DNA from: Comamonadaceae bacterium
Lineage (GTDB): Bacteria; Pseudomonadota; Gammaproteobacteria; Burkholderiales; Burkholderiaceae_C
Direction: 5' to 3'
Length of the DNA: 64,000 nt
Assembly: GCA_027483665.1 (NCBI GenBank)
Contig: JAIXUC010000010.1
Location: 1-64,000 of the forward strand
The first letter of the stretch is position 1; every line of letters starts with the position of its first letter. The translations under genes were made by a program, and so were the position numbers. Below the pieces are notes generated by a model. That model did no database searches. It saw nothing but the letters and a program-made list of their open reading frames with translations, and was not told the DNA's origin. Below are positions 1 to 7,435 of the stretch, one piece after another.

Positions 1-43
1 CCCGCGAGAAAGCGCTTTTTCCCAAGCTATACTCGTGGGCTGT

Positions 44-119
44 TCCTCAATAGCTCAGTCGGTAGAGCGCCGGACTGTTAATCCGTAGGTCCCTGGTTCG
101 AGCCCAGGTTGAGGAGCCA
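44..119 (+). tRNA. tRNA-Asn (anticodon GTT)
   Basis: A 76-nt cloverleaf with encoded CCA. The 7-bp acceptor stem pairs TCCTCAA with TTGAGGA, the D arm is AGCTCAGTCGGTAGAGC, the anticodon loop reads CTGTTAA, and the T loop is GGTTCGAGCCC. Discriminator base is G. It is intact and is followed by its own terminator. A degraded copy of its 3' half lies about 2 kb downstream, so this tRNA has served as an integration site. Confidence 0.97.
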
Positions 120-138
120 GAAAACACCGAAGCCTGAC

Positions 139-178
139 AAGGACTTAGCTGATGAACTCAGCTAGGTCCTTTTCTTTT
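139..178 (+). terminator. Intrinsic terminator after tRNA-Asn
   Basis: A 14-bp stem (AAGGACTTAGCTGA with TCAGCTAGGTCCTT, one G-U type mismatch) closes a 6-nt loop and is followed by TTTTCTTTT. It sits 20 nt after the tRNA and also faces the 3' end of hipA, so it ends tRNA transcription. Confidence 0.85.
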
Positions 179-200
179 GGCCGACCGCAACATAGGCTGT

Positions 201-1586
201 TCACGGTGCGAGCTTGCGGATTTCAGCCTCGAGTGCAGGTGAGGCAATCTCGCTGATGTCTCGAAACGCCAAGTTCAATTGATCGATAAGTTTGCCCTTG
301 GCCCCGTGCTCTTCGAAGCAGGTTTTCCACTGCCGCACCTCGCCCCACACGCGGCGCATGATGCCCAGTGCCAACGGGCGCTCTGGAACAAAGGCGGCGT
401 AGTGGCTCAGGGCGTTGTCTAAGGTGGCGAGCTTGCCCATCGCCCCCACGCCCAGGTGCAACCGACGCTCGCTGGCAATGACCGGTCGCGGCACCACGTC
501 GTACAAAGGGCTGAGCACCCAGCTGCCCAGTCGCGGGTCGCGCACGAATCCGTGGTTGCGCAGGTGGTCGTCGTCGTTGGTGACGAAGATGTTGAGCACC
601 ATGCGCGCGAACAACTCTTCGGCGTTGGCCCTCACGCGATCGGGATGCACGTACTGGCGCACTGCCCGGCCCAAATCCGCGTACGCCTTGTCTGGCGACT
701 CGAGCTCGCTGCAAGCCACCAGCGTGAGACCACTGACGAACGGCAGACGCCCTTCGACGCGGCCATCACCGGGCCGGGTGTCGTGCATGGCCCCTTCTGG
801 CCAGGGCTCGCCCGCTTGAACCCAGTAGCGGTCAAACCGCCGGATGAGCATGACCGGTCGCCCGCCCAGATCGAGGTAACGCACCTCTGGGACGGTCAGG
901 CCGCAGCGGCGCGCCAACTCCAAGGTGCAGGTCTCGGCCCTGGCCACATCGAACGTGTCGCCTTTGGCCGGAAATTTAGCCAGCCATAACGCACCGTCGT
1001 CGTCGCGTACCGTGGCCTTGGGCCGGGCACCGCCGGCCGAGGGCCCAGCCCCCAGGAAATGCTCAAGGTTGGCCGGGACGGCAGCCCCGTTGTCGATGGC
1101 CTCCGAGGCTTGCAGCACGTACTGCAGCGAATGCATGTCGCTGGCGGATGCCGAGTCGGGGCTGGTCCGCTGCTCACGCACATCCAGCGCGCCCACGCGG
1201 TCACCCCCGGCATGCAGCAAGTACTGCACCTCCAGCAGGCTGTTGGCCGGTGCCTTCAGCTGGGCCTCGATGACGCGGCGCCCCCAGGCGTCTGGTGCCG
1301 CGTCACGAATGCCGCCGAACTCACCGAGCCCGTTGACCGGAAAAAGCATCTGCCCCTTGATGCGCTCGCGGTCGCCAAACGCCAGGCTCACCGGGTCGAT
1401 CTCAAAGGATTCTTTGCGCCCCAGGTAGCCGGTGCCGTAGGCGAATTCGCTGGCGAGTTCGTGTGTCTGCACGTTGGCGCCTTCGGTCTCGGTGAGCCCC
1501 AGGATGCCCGCCGGCACGAAGCGATGACCCTCGGCTTGCCTGACATGGCCGAAGACGAAGACCTCGGACTTTTTGCGCGCCATCAA
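201..1586 (-). CDS. hipA: HipA-type serine/threonine kinase toxin
   Basis: Toxin of a type II toxin-antitoxin module. E. coli HipA phosphorylates glutamyl-tRNA synthetase, stops growth and promotes persistence; the target here is unknown. The 461-aa length fits the family. Visible features are an N-terminal couple-hipA segment with the GEFGGIRDAAPDAWG region (88-102), a glycine-rich ATP loop GAGPSAGGARPKA (179-191), a lysine in WLAKFP (about 204), the catalytic NDDDHLRNHG (337-346) and a metal-binding LYDVVP (361-366). The start overlaps the hipB stop by 4 nt, so the two are translationally coupled. No catalytic residue looks lost. Confidence 0.93.
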   Translation of the reverse strand: MMARKKSEVFVFGHVRQAEGHRFVPAGILGLTETEGANVQTHELASEFAYGTGYLGRKESFEIDPVSLAFGDRERIKGQMLFPVNGLGEFGGIRDAAPDAWGRRVIEAQLKAPANSLLEVQYLLHAGGDRVGALDVREQRTSPDSASASDMHSLQYVLQASEAIDNGAAVPANLEHFLGAGPSAGGARPKATVRDDDGALWLAKFPAKGDTFDVARAETCTLELARRCGLTVPEVRYLDLGGRPVMLIRRFDRYWVQAGEPWPEGAMHDTRPGDGRVEGRLPFVSGLTLVACSELESPDKAYADLGRAVRQYVHPDRVRANAEELFARMVLNIFVTNDDDHLRNHGFVRDPRLGSWVLSPLYDVVPRPVIASERRLHLGVGAMGKLATLDNALSHYAAFVPERPLALGIMRRVWGEVRQWKTCFEEHGAKGKLIDQLNLAFRDISEIASPALEAEIRKLAP

Positions 1587-1924
1587 AAGTCCAGACGCTG
1601 CAACTCGGTCTTGCTCAGCGCCCGGACCCGCTGGGTGGTCTCGCGCGCGGCCAGCGCTTGAAGTGACGGGTCGTCTTCCTTCAAGAGCGACAGCAGGCTC
1701 ACGCCGGGCGCAATGGCTTCCAGGTACCTCAAGATTTGAGCCTGCGTGCGGCTGAGGTCACCCTTTTCCAGCAGCACTGCCGTGGAGCGGGAAATACCTG
1801 CCCGCAGGGCAGCGTCCGCCTGCCGAATCCGCCGTGCGGTGCGCAAGCGTGCCAACTTCTCCCCCAGGTGACGGGCTTCTTCCAGACGCTCAGGGGTCAT
1901 CAAACCTTGTTCGTTGCGCTTCAT
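1583..1924 (-). CDS. hipB: HipB-type antitoxin (XRE-family helix-turn-helix)
   Basis: DNA-binding antitoxin that should neutralise HipA and repress the operon. The 113-aa protein carries an XRE HTH in its middle (IRQADAALRAGISRSTAVLLE) and the C-terminal tail expected to contact HipA. The frame extends upstream to a TTG at 1972, but that would put a perfect palindrome inside the gene. The ATG at 1924 (MKRNEQGL) leaves the palindrome 32 nt upstream as an operator and is preferred. Confidence 0.88.
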   Translation of the reverse strand: MKRNEQGLMTPERLEEARHLGEKLARLRTARRIRQADAALRAGISRSTAVLLEKGDLSRTQAQILRYLEAIAPGVSLLSLLKEDDPSLQALAARETTQRVRALSKTELQRLDF

Positions 1925-1955
1925 GTCTTTTATATCAGTCTTAAACCAGATAAAG

Positions 1956-1973
1956 ATTGTCTTTGCAGACAAT
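1956..1973. promoter_or_regulatory. Candidate HipB operator
   Basis: Perfect inverted repeat ATTGTCT-TTGC-AGACAAT, 32 nt upstream of the hipB ATG. A second imperfect palindrome, AGTCTTGAGTCAAGGCT, lies at 1987-2003. Paired palindromes upstream of hipB fit cooperative autorepression by HipB/HipBA. The spacing and sequence are read directly; the binding is inferred. Confidence 0.5.
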
Positions 1974-2053
1974 TTAGCCTGCGATCAGTCTTGAGTCAAG
2001 GCTGCAATCGAGATGAAGACAGCGAGGGCATCAGCGGCTGGCGCCAATCGAAG

Positions 2054-2100
2054 CTGTTGATTTGTAGGTCCCTGGTTCGAGCTCAAGTTGAGGAGCCAGA
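2054..2100 (+). repeat. Partial tRNA-Asn 3' copy (attachment-site-like direct repeat)
   Basis: A 47-nt direct repeat of the tRNA-Asn segment at 75-121, from the anticodon loop through CCA, with five mismatches. It lacks the 5' half and so is not a functional tRNA. With the intact tRNA it brackets a segment of about 1.98 kb holding only hipBA, the arrangement left by site-specific integration into a tRNA 3' end. No integrase lies between the repeats. Confidence 0.8.
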
Positions 2101-2118
2101 GATCTGGTGACGAATATG

Positions 2119-2151
2119 AAGGCTTGCAGTAGAAACGTTGCAGGCCTTTTT
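2119..2151 (+). terminator. Intrinsic terminator downstream of tRNA-Asn fragment
   Basis: Stem AAGGCTTGCA / TGCAGGCCTT (one mismatch) with a 10-nt loop and a TTTTT tract. It lies 18 nt after the tRNA fragment, the same relative position as the terminator after the intact tRNA, and may be the original tRNA terminator displaced by the insertion. Confidence 0.65.
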
Positions 2152-2226
2152 CATTTGCAGCTTGCAAGCCTAGGCCCGCCACTAGGATGCGAAGGGTTCT
2201 GTCATCCACCTTGCGAAGGAGCCTTG

Positions 2227-2463
2227 ATGGGCTACACCGCTTTGATTGACGCTGACGGCCTGGAGTGTTTCCACCGGCTAAAACACGAGCGCTTTCACCC
2301 GCTGTTGATTGACGACGCGAAGCGTGGGTTGGCCGATATCGCAGCAGGGCGTGTGTTTCCAGCAGACGCAGTCTTGGCCTTGATCCAACAGCGTCGCATC
2401 AAACCATCCCGATCGCTGTACCCCAACAAACTCAGTACGTTCAAGACGCAAAAGCACGGCTGA
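2227..2463 (+). CDS. Small hypothetical protein, possibly antitoxin-like
   Basis: A 78-aa ORF. The frame is open further upstream, but the ATG at 2227 is preceded by AAGGAG at good spacing, so it is the chosen start. The middle reads DDAKRGLADIAAGRVFPADA, resembling the C-terminal part of RelB/ParD-like antitoxins (the A-DIAAGR-V pattern), but there is no clear DNA-binding segment and no toxin gene follows. It could be a remnant of a toxin-antitoxin pair. I do not recognise the family with certainty. Confidence 0.45.
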   Translation: MGYTALIDADGLECFHRLKHERFHPLLIDDAKRGLADIAAGRVFPADAVLALIQQRRIKPSRSLYPNKLSTFKTQKHG

Positions 2464-2524
2464 CCAGCTTTACAGCGTTCAGGTTATTGCCAGAGATGCA
2501 ATCACGATAAATGGTGTGATTGAT

Positions 2525-3466
2525 CTAGGTGGGGAGAAGCCGCTTTCTGGTCGCCTCGGGTGCCTTGGAGCTGGGCTTGTACTCACTGTGATCGAGGTAC
2601 CGCACTACTTCATCGATGCACGGTAGTGTCGACTCCGAAGGAAGCACAAGATCGTCCGAGAACACGAACACCTCGCGCCCCTTATAGACCGTCGAGGCGT
2701 TGTATTGGAGGTTGTACAGAAACGACCTGCGCTTGGCGTAGTACTCAAGAATTTCAGGCGCACTGTCGTACGAGACGATCCAACTGCGCGGCAGTCCCTT
2801 CTGAATGACACATGCGATGCGCGCATGGTCCTCGGTCTGATACGAGTCAAGGTACAGGCGTTGTGCCTTGTTGAAGTACGGCGGGTCGCAGTACACGAAC
2901 GACTTGGCGGGCAGCGTGGGGATGTAGTCCGCCATGAACTGTTCTGCATCCAGATTTCGGACAGTAATGCTACTGCGCCGATCGGCGATCACTTCGATAC
3001 GTCGGATCAGTTCGTTCCGCGAGAAACGCGCGTCCATCTTCCACGGGCCGTTCTGCTGGAGGCCGCCAATCAGCCCGCCGCTCAACACGCCAGATCTGTT
3101 ACACCTGTTCAGAAAGAACGTGCTGAACCCAAGCTCCAGCTCACTGTGATTTCCGGCGTTACGGATTATTTCCCGCTGCCGCTTCCACTCCTCGACCGTC
3201 AAAGACGCCGTGGAAACCAATCGGCAGAACTCTTCGGTCTGTGTGAGGATTGAACGCCAGAACGCGTAGATCGCCTTAGAAGAGTCGTTGAGATGAATGT
3301 TGGTGACGTGGCCCTCCAAGAGCAACCGAATCGCGACGCCCGCCCCTCCAGCGTACGGTTCGACGTAGTCGCAGCCCTGCAAGTCATTCGCGCGCAAGAC
3401 CTCGAGGACAAACAGCGTCAGCCGCTGCTTGCCGCCCGGATACCGTAGTGGTGTGGCGTACCTCAT
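2525..3466 (-). CDS. D12-class N6-adenine DNA methyltransferase (Dam-like)
   Basis: Transfers a methyl group from S-adenosylmethionine to adenine N6 in DNA. The 313-aa protein has the alpha-class motif order: motif X RYPGGKQ (8-14), motif I VEPYAGGAG (35-43), and catalytic motif IV DPPY (194-197). It lies 7 nt downstream of the interrupted ParB-domain gene and is probably co-transcribed with it. No restriction endonuclease is visible nearby, so it may be an orphan or belong to a system whose other part is the ParB-like gene. Target sequence cannot be read from the gene. Confidence 0.9.
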   Translation of the reverse strand: MRYATPLRYPGGKQRLTLFVLEVLRANDLQGCDYVEPYAGGAGVAIRLLLEGHVTNIHLNDSSKAIYAFWRSILTQTEEFCRLVSTASLTVEEWKRQREIIRNAGNHSELELGFSTFFLNRCNRSGVLSGGLIGGLQQNGPWKMDARFSRNELIRRIEVIADRRSSITVRNLDAEQFMADYIPTLPAKSFVYCDPPYFNKAQRLYLDSYQTEDHARIACVIQKGLPRSWIVSYDSAPEILEYYAKRRSFLYNLQYNASTVYKGREVFVFSDDLVLPSESTLPCIDEVVRYLDHSEYKPSSKAPEATRKRLLPT

Positions 3467-3473
3467 TTCAGTG

Positions 3474-4883
3474 TCAAGCGTTCATCGCCTCAAGCAAGGG
3501 GAACACATTACCGAACAGGACCGCTATGTCCTGCGGCTGCTGTGAGAACGTAGGGTTGTGGACGAGCTGATTCATCGAAGTGACAGATAGGATGCCCTGT
3601 GGCTTCGCCAGCTCGGTCAGGGATCCATGCAACACTCTCAACATTGCTTGATCTGAGCTGTTTTTCGTCAGGTTTCTCGTCACGTCCCGGAGTACGTCGA
3701 TGAGCTTTCGGTCGATGCCGTTATTGGTGGCTGAAAGGCCCGCGGTCTTGTGGTCCGTGCAGTACGCCTTGGCGGAAATCTCAAACATGCTCCGCAGCAA
3801 GAAGCAGAAGGCGATGGGGTTCTTGTCCAGCTTCAGGCGCCGAATCTCGACAAGGAGCGAAACAACCTTCTCGCGCCGCTCCCCCTTTGGTGTGAAATCT
3901 CGAAGTGCTCGTGCCACTCGCCGCGGGTCCTGCACGGCAACGGCTGCAACCTTCTTTCCCGTAGCAACTGCCGCGGCCGACGCTGGCGAGGGAGCGACCG
4001 CCGTCCCGGTGCCCGCGCTTGCCGTTGGCAAGCTGGAGTAAGAAGTGCCTGCCCGACTCGTGGAGGACGGCGCGGGCTTTACATCCGGAATGCCGAACGC
4101 GGTGGCCACATCTGTGGTGCGCAGGCTATCGAACGTCACGCTCTTTTGGCCAATAGCGAATATCACCTCGTCGAACTTGAGGCGATGGTGAACTTTGTTC
4201 GGATACTTCTTGCCGACGTCGGTACTGTTTAAGCACCCAAGCCGCGAGGACATCCGCTTTAGCGCCTCTTCGAGGACGCTGAGCGGGTAATCACCCGACC
4301 ACAATTGAGTCTGCCGCGCGGTTAGGTTGGTGCCGTGCTTGAGATACTTCTCTAGCACGTCGAGCGCGGGCTCCGGCACCTTGTTCTCATCTCGGTTGTG
4401 GCGTGCTCTTGCAACGGCTGTCCACTTGTCGCGCCCGGCCTTCTCTCCCTTGCCGTGAGTCAGACTCCGAATTCTGTTGGCAACATCCGCTTCCTCTGGC
4501 CCGTACACAACACACGGCACATTCAGGTTTGCCTTCTTCCAGGCCGGCGTCGCTACAGTTGCGATTCTCTGGAGGATGTTGGCGGGAACGCTTAGGTCCT
4601 TGGTTGCGATTAATCCGTGGATGATCTTCAACGCTGAGACACGCCGGTTGCCCTCCTTCACGGTCAACACAGCCTTTGTGCCATTACCCGTGCGTTGAAC
4701 CAAAACGTTCTCGGTCGGAAGATAGCCGTCGTCCAATAGGCTCTCGGTCAGCGCCCAGAACCAATCTGGATTGATGGCAATGATCGCTTCGACGGCATGC
4801 CGTTCGTCTTTTTGGCGCGTAGTTCAGTAGTTCGAGAGATCAATGGACAACCGCTTGATCGACGTCGACTCGCTGACTGGCAT
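3474..4883 (-). pseudogene. ParB/Srx-like domain protein interrupted by an in-frame TGA
   Basis: The full reading frame starts at ATG 4883 (MPVSESTS), with a good AGAGGGGAG ribosome site, and would run 470 codons including the stop. Codon 20 (4826-4824) is TGA, between LSNY and TTRQKDERHAVEAI. The frame continues without a shift through INPDWFWALTESLLDDGYLP and the ParB-type motif VKEGNRRVSALKI. A CGA-to-TGA transition explains it. The C-terminal part (from about residue 330) is a separate helical domain of unknown function. The first start codon after the stop is a TTG at 4736, which would remove much of the ParB fold. It is either a recent pseudogene, a sequencing error or a recoded gene. 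It is upstream of and in the same direction as the methyltransferase. Confidence 0.8.
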
Positions 4884-5130
4884 GGTCTTCTCCCCTCTTT
4901 CTAGCGTCACGGAAGCTTTCCCAAGTCATGCTATCAAACACGGGGGTGCCACTCGCGACATGGTGGCGACATACGAATGCATAGCTCCCCCCAGGGTATG
5001 AAACTCCGCACAGCGCGCACAGGGCCATCAACTCTGTCGCCAAGCACCGTGCTCCAGCTTGGTCATCAACATCACCCGCGCATATGACAAACGACCGACG
5101 TAAACGCTCTGGAGTTCTCCAGCGCATCAC
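4840..5130 (-). CDS. Possible small cysteine-rich hypothetical protein
   Basis: A 96-aa frame with CALC near the middle and CRHH about 15 residues later, which could bind zinc. It overlaps the 5' end of the ParB-domain gene by 44 nt in another frame. It sits in an otherwise gene-free gap of about 430 bases (4884-5313). The residue composition is plausible for a real protein, but no family is recognised and no strong ribosome site was found. Treat as tentative. Confidence 0.3.
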   Translation of the reverse strand: MMRWRTPERLRRSFVICAGDVDDQAGARCLATELMALCALCGVSYPGGSYAFVCRHHVASGTPVFDSMTWESFRDARKRGEDHASQRVDVDQAVVH

Positions 5131-5313
5131 CTTGCTGCCGCGCGCCTACCTGTCGCGCTGGTCGGCAGTTGCCGGGGCACATGACGTACCTGCGCGAAAC
5201 TTGACGTTGTTAGACCATCGCGCTGCGATATGGGAACGGGCAAGGCTGGCGTTGTAAGGATGCTCGTCCCCGACCTACTGCATGAACCTGCTGAACCCTG
5301 TTGCATTCCAGGC

Positions 5314-6006
5314 ATGAACAAACTGCCAATTAGCCCAGCAGATGCTCTGCGCGACCCCATCTCCGCGATGGAACCTGATCCGCGCACATCCATGTTTTCA
5401 GATCAGACGCCTCCGTCGCTGGCGGCGCACCACGCCTGGGTTGCCAGCATTCAGATCAGCACAACCGTCCCGGAACCCGTTGCCATTCAGTTCGATACCG
5501 CGCGAAACCTGTATCTGTATTCGTGGCATGTATATCGGTTCTACATGGTCGCGGCTGTGCAGGCACTGGCAACGCTGGAGTTCGGGCTCCGTGAGCGCCT
5601 GCCTAAGCGATTGCCCAAGGAATACCAGTGGCAAAAGGAACCCTCGCTTTCTGGATTGCTGCGCTATGCCGCCGACCAGGGCCTGATCCGCAACGAAGGG
5701 TTCCGGCGCTGGCACCAAGCTGCTGAAGTGCAAGCCCGCAGCCGGCTTTCAGCGGAAGCGGTTCGCACCATGATTAGCCAGGGCCTCGACTCCATCGACA
5801 TCGACGATGACGCGCCTCTGGAGATCACTCCAGAAGACCAACAGTGGGATCTTGTTGCTGGGCTGAGCGAAAGCCTCCCCAAACTGCGAAATCATTTGGC
5901 TCACGGCAGCTCGACCTTGACGCCGCAGGTTCGGGGAACCTTGGAGTTGGTGGCAGAAATCTTGTGCCAGCTCTATCCAGAAGAACCGACAACCGAAAGC
6001 CGCTAG
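5314..6006 (+). CDS. Hypothetical protein with HEPN-like RX4H motif
   Basis: A 230-aa protein taken from the ATG at 5314 (MNKLPISP); an ATG 28 codons upstream is possible. The central part is helical (YLYSWHVYRFYMVAAVQALA) and the C-terminal part contains LRNHLAHGSS, an R-x4-H motif of the kind found in HEPN RNases and HEPN-like proteins of defence and toxin-antitoxin systems. Substrate and partner are unknown. It is convergent with the LysR gene (4-nt overlap) and lies in the accessory region with hipBA and the methyltransferase. Confidence 0.65.
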   Translation: MNKLPISPADALRDPISAMEPDPRTSMFSDQTPPSLAAHHAWVASIQISTTVPEPVAIQFDTARNLYLYSWHVYRFYMVAAVQALATLEFGLRERLPKRLPKEYQWQKEPSLSGLLRYAADQGLIRNEGFRRWHQAAEVQARSRLSAEAVRTMISQGLDSIDIDDDAPLEITPEDQQWDLVAGLSESLPKLRNHLAHGSSTLTPQVRGTLELVAEILCQLYPEEPTTESR

Positions 6007-6932
6007 CTCGCCCCACCCACCCCCTCCCCCAACACCCCCTGCAAATGCTCCACCAGCACCCGAACCTTGGGCAGGCGGTGGCGGTCTGGGAGCATGACGG
6101 CGTAGATGGGGGTGTGGGGGTCGGGCGTGTGCTCTTGCAGCAGGCGGCGCAGTTGGCCTGTGGCTTCGAATGGGCCGGCGACTAAGCGGTTGATGCGGGC
6201 GATGCCCAGGCCGGCCAAGGCCATGGTCAGCACGACGCCGGTGTTGTCGGTGCGCAGCGCGCCGTTCACTTTGATGTCGTGTGGCTGGCCGTCCACCACG
6301 AAAGGCCAGTGGTTCAGGCTGGGGCTGGCGCTGTTGCCGATCAGGCGGTGGGCTGACAGCACTTGCGGCGTGGTGGGCTCGCCGTAACGCGCGATGTAGG
6401 CCGGCGCGGCGTAGATGGCACGCCCGTGATGGCCCAGGGAGCGGGCCACGAGGCCGTCATTGGCGGGGCTGCCGGTGCGCACGGCGATGTCGAAGCCGTC
6501 GCGCGCCAAGTCCACCAAGCGGTCGTCGGCTGCAATTTCCAGGCGCAGGCGCGGCCAGCGTTGCAGCAAGTCGGCCAGCGTGGGGGTCAGCACCAGGGCC
6601 ATGGAGTGGCTGGTGGCCAAGCGCACCAGGCCCGTGGGCTCGCCTCGGCGCTCGTCCATTTCTGCGTCCAGCGCGTGCGCTGCCGAGAGCACCTGCAGGC
6701 CGTGGCTCGCCAACGCGTCGCCCTCTTCCGTCAAAGACAAACCGTGCGTGCTGCGGTTGACCAAACGAACGCCGCAAGCGCGCTCGATCCGCCCCAAAGC
6801 GCGCGACACCTGCGAGGCCGGCACGTCGCGTTCGCGGGCCACAGCCGACAGGTTGCGCAGCTCGGCCACGCGGGCAAAGAGCGCGAAGTCGTCCACCGTC
6901 AGGGCGGCTGTGCGGGGCAGTGCTGGGCTCAT
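6003..6932 (-). CDS. LysR-family transcriptional regulator
   Basis: A 309-aa LysR-type regulator. The N-terminal winged HTH (about 12-70) contains FALFARVAELRNLSAVA and the recognition region QVSRALGRIERACGVRLVNR; a LysR substrate-binding domain follows (about 95-295). The frame is open upstream, but the ATG at 6932 (MSPALPRT) gives the normal LysR N-terminus. It is divergent from the small gene at 7071, with a palindrome between them. The inducer is unknown. Confidence 0.93.
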   Translation of the reverse strand: MSPALPRTAALTVDDFALFARVAELRNLSAVARERDVPASQVSRALGRIERACGVRLVNRSTHGLSLTEEGDALASHGLQVLSAAHALDAEMDERRGEPTGLVRLATSHSMALVLTPTLADLLQRWPRLRLEIAADDRLVDLARDGFDIAVRTGSPANDGLVARSLGHHGRAIYAAPAYIARYGEPTTPQVLSAHRLIGNSASPSLNHWPFVVDGQPHDIKVNGALRTDNTGVVLTMALAGLGIARINRLVAGPFEATGQLRRLLQEHTPDPHTPIYAVMLPDRHRLPKVRVLVEHLQGVLGEGVGGAS

Positions 6933-6964
6933 GGCGGGATGTTCGCACGCACGGCTTTGCAGCT

Positions 6965-6985
6965 GCTGCACAGCCGCTGTGCAGC
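6965..6985. promoter_or_regulatory. Palindrome in the LysR divergent promoter region
   Basis: Perfect inverted repeat GCTGCACAG-CCG-CTGTGCAGC, 33 nt upstream of the LysR ATG and 86 nt upstream of the divergent small gene. Position fits a LysR regulatory site, although the sequence does not contain the classical T-N11-A spacing at its core. Confidence 0.4.
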
Positions 6986-7070
6986 GCGGCTGGTTTCCGC
7001 ATCGGGTGCCGATCTCTAGATTCCAGCCATCGGTCACGCCGTGGCCGAACACAGCACCCAGGAGCCCGCC

Positions 7071-7379
7071 ATGAACCGCCACATTGCCACCAAGCCAGCA
7101 TCCAACCCTGCCAGCAACCAAGCCCTATCCATAGCCACCACGACCCACGCCGACAACGCCGGGGAAGCCGGGGAATCAGCTGAAATCAACGGCATTCACC
7201 TGCCGCTGAGCGTGGAAGCCCGCGATGCGCTGCACCGCGAGGCGCTGGCATTCAGGCGCGAAGCTATCCGCGAAGCGGGGAAGGCGCTGAGCAGTGCGCT
7301 TCTGGCTGCGTTCAGCGTTCTTCTTCGCGGCCTGTCATTTCGGACCAGCTCGGCGGGCATGCGACCCCGCACGAGCTGA
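7071..7379 (+). CDS. Small hypothetical protein divergent from LysR
   Basis: A 102-aa protein from ATG 7071 (MNRHIATK). The N-terminal half is Ala/Ser/Thr-rich; the C-terminal half has the amphipathic stretch LSVEARDALHREALAFRREA followed by IREAGKALSSALLAAF. This resembles the short RSP_7527-like proteins of proteobacteria, which have no known role. Divergence from a LysR gene suggests it may be that regulator's target. Confidence 0.55.
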   Translation: MNRHIATKPASNPASNQALSIATTTHADNAGEAGESAEINGIHLPLSVEARDALHREALAFRREAIREAGKALSSALLAAFSVLLRGLSFRTSSAGMRPRTS

Positions 7380-7435
7380 AGAGCTGGCCTGGCCGGGTAC
7401 AGGGCGAGCTCACCATTCGCCGGCAAGAGGGCAAC

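Noticed and set aside
1583-1972. hipB starting at the TTG at 1972
   Set aside because: It would include the perfect palindrome in the coding region; the ATG at 1924 gives a normal XRE protein and leaves an operator upstream.
2499-2522. CAATCAC...GTGATTG inverted repeat as terminator of the methyltransferase gene
   Set aside because: Only a 7-bp stem with a 10-nt loop and no T-run on the relevant strand; too weak to call.
4824-4826. TGA at codon 20 of the ParB-like gene as a selenocysteine codon
   Set aside because: No selenocysteine-insertion hairpin was seen directly downstream, and the context fits loss of an Arg codon (CGA). Readthrough remains possible, but selenocysteine is unlikely.
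5127-5393. 88-codon minus-strand frame upstream of the possible Cys-rich ORF
   Set aside because: Antisense to the start of the HEPN-motif gene, with no motif and no supporting ribosome site.
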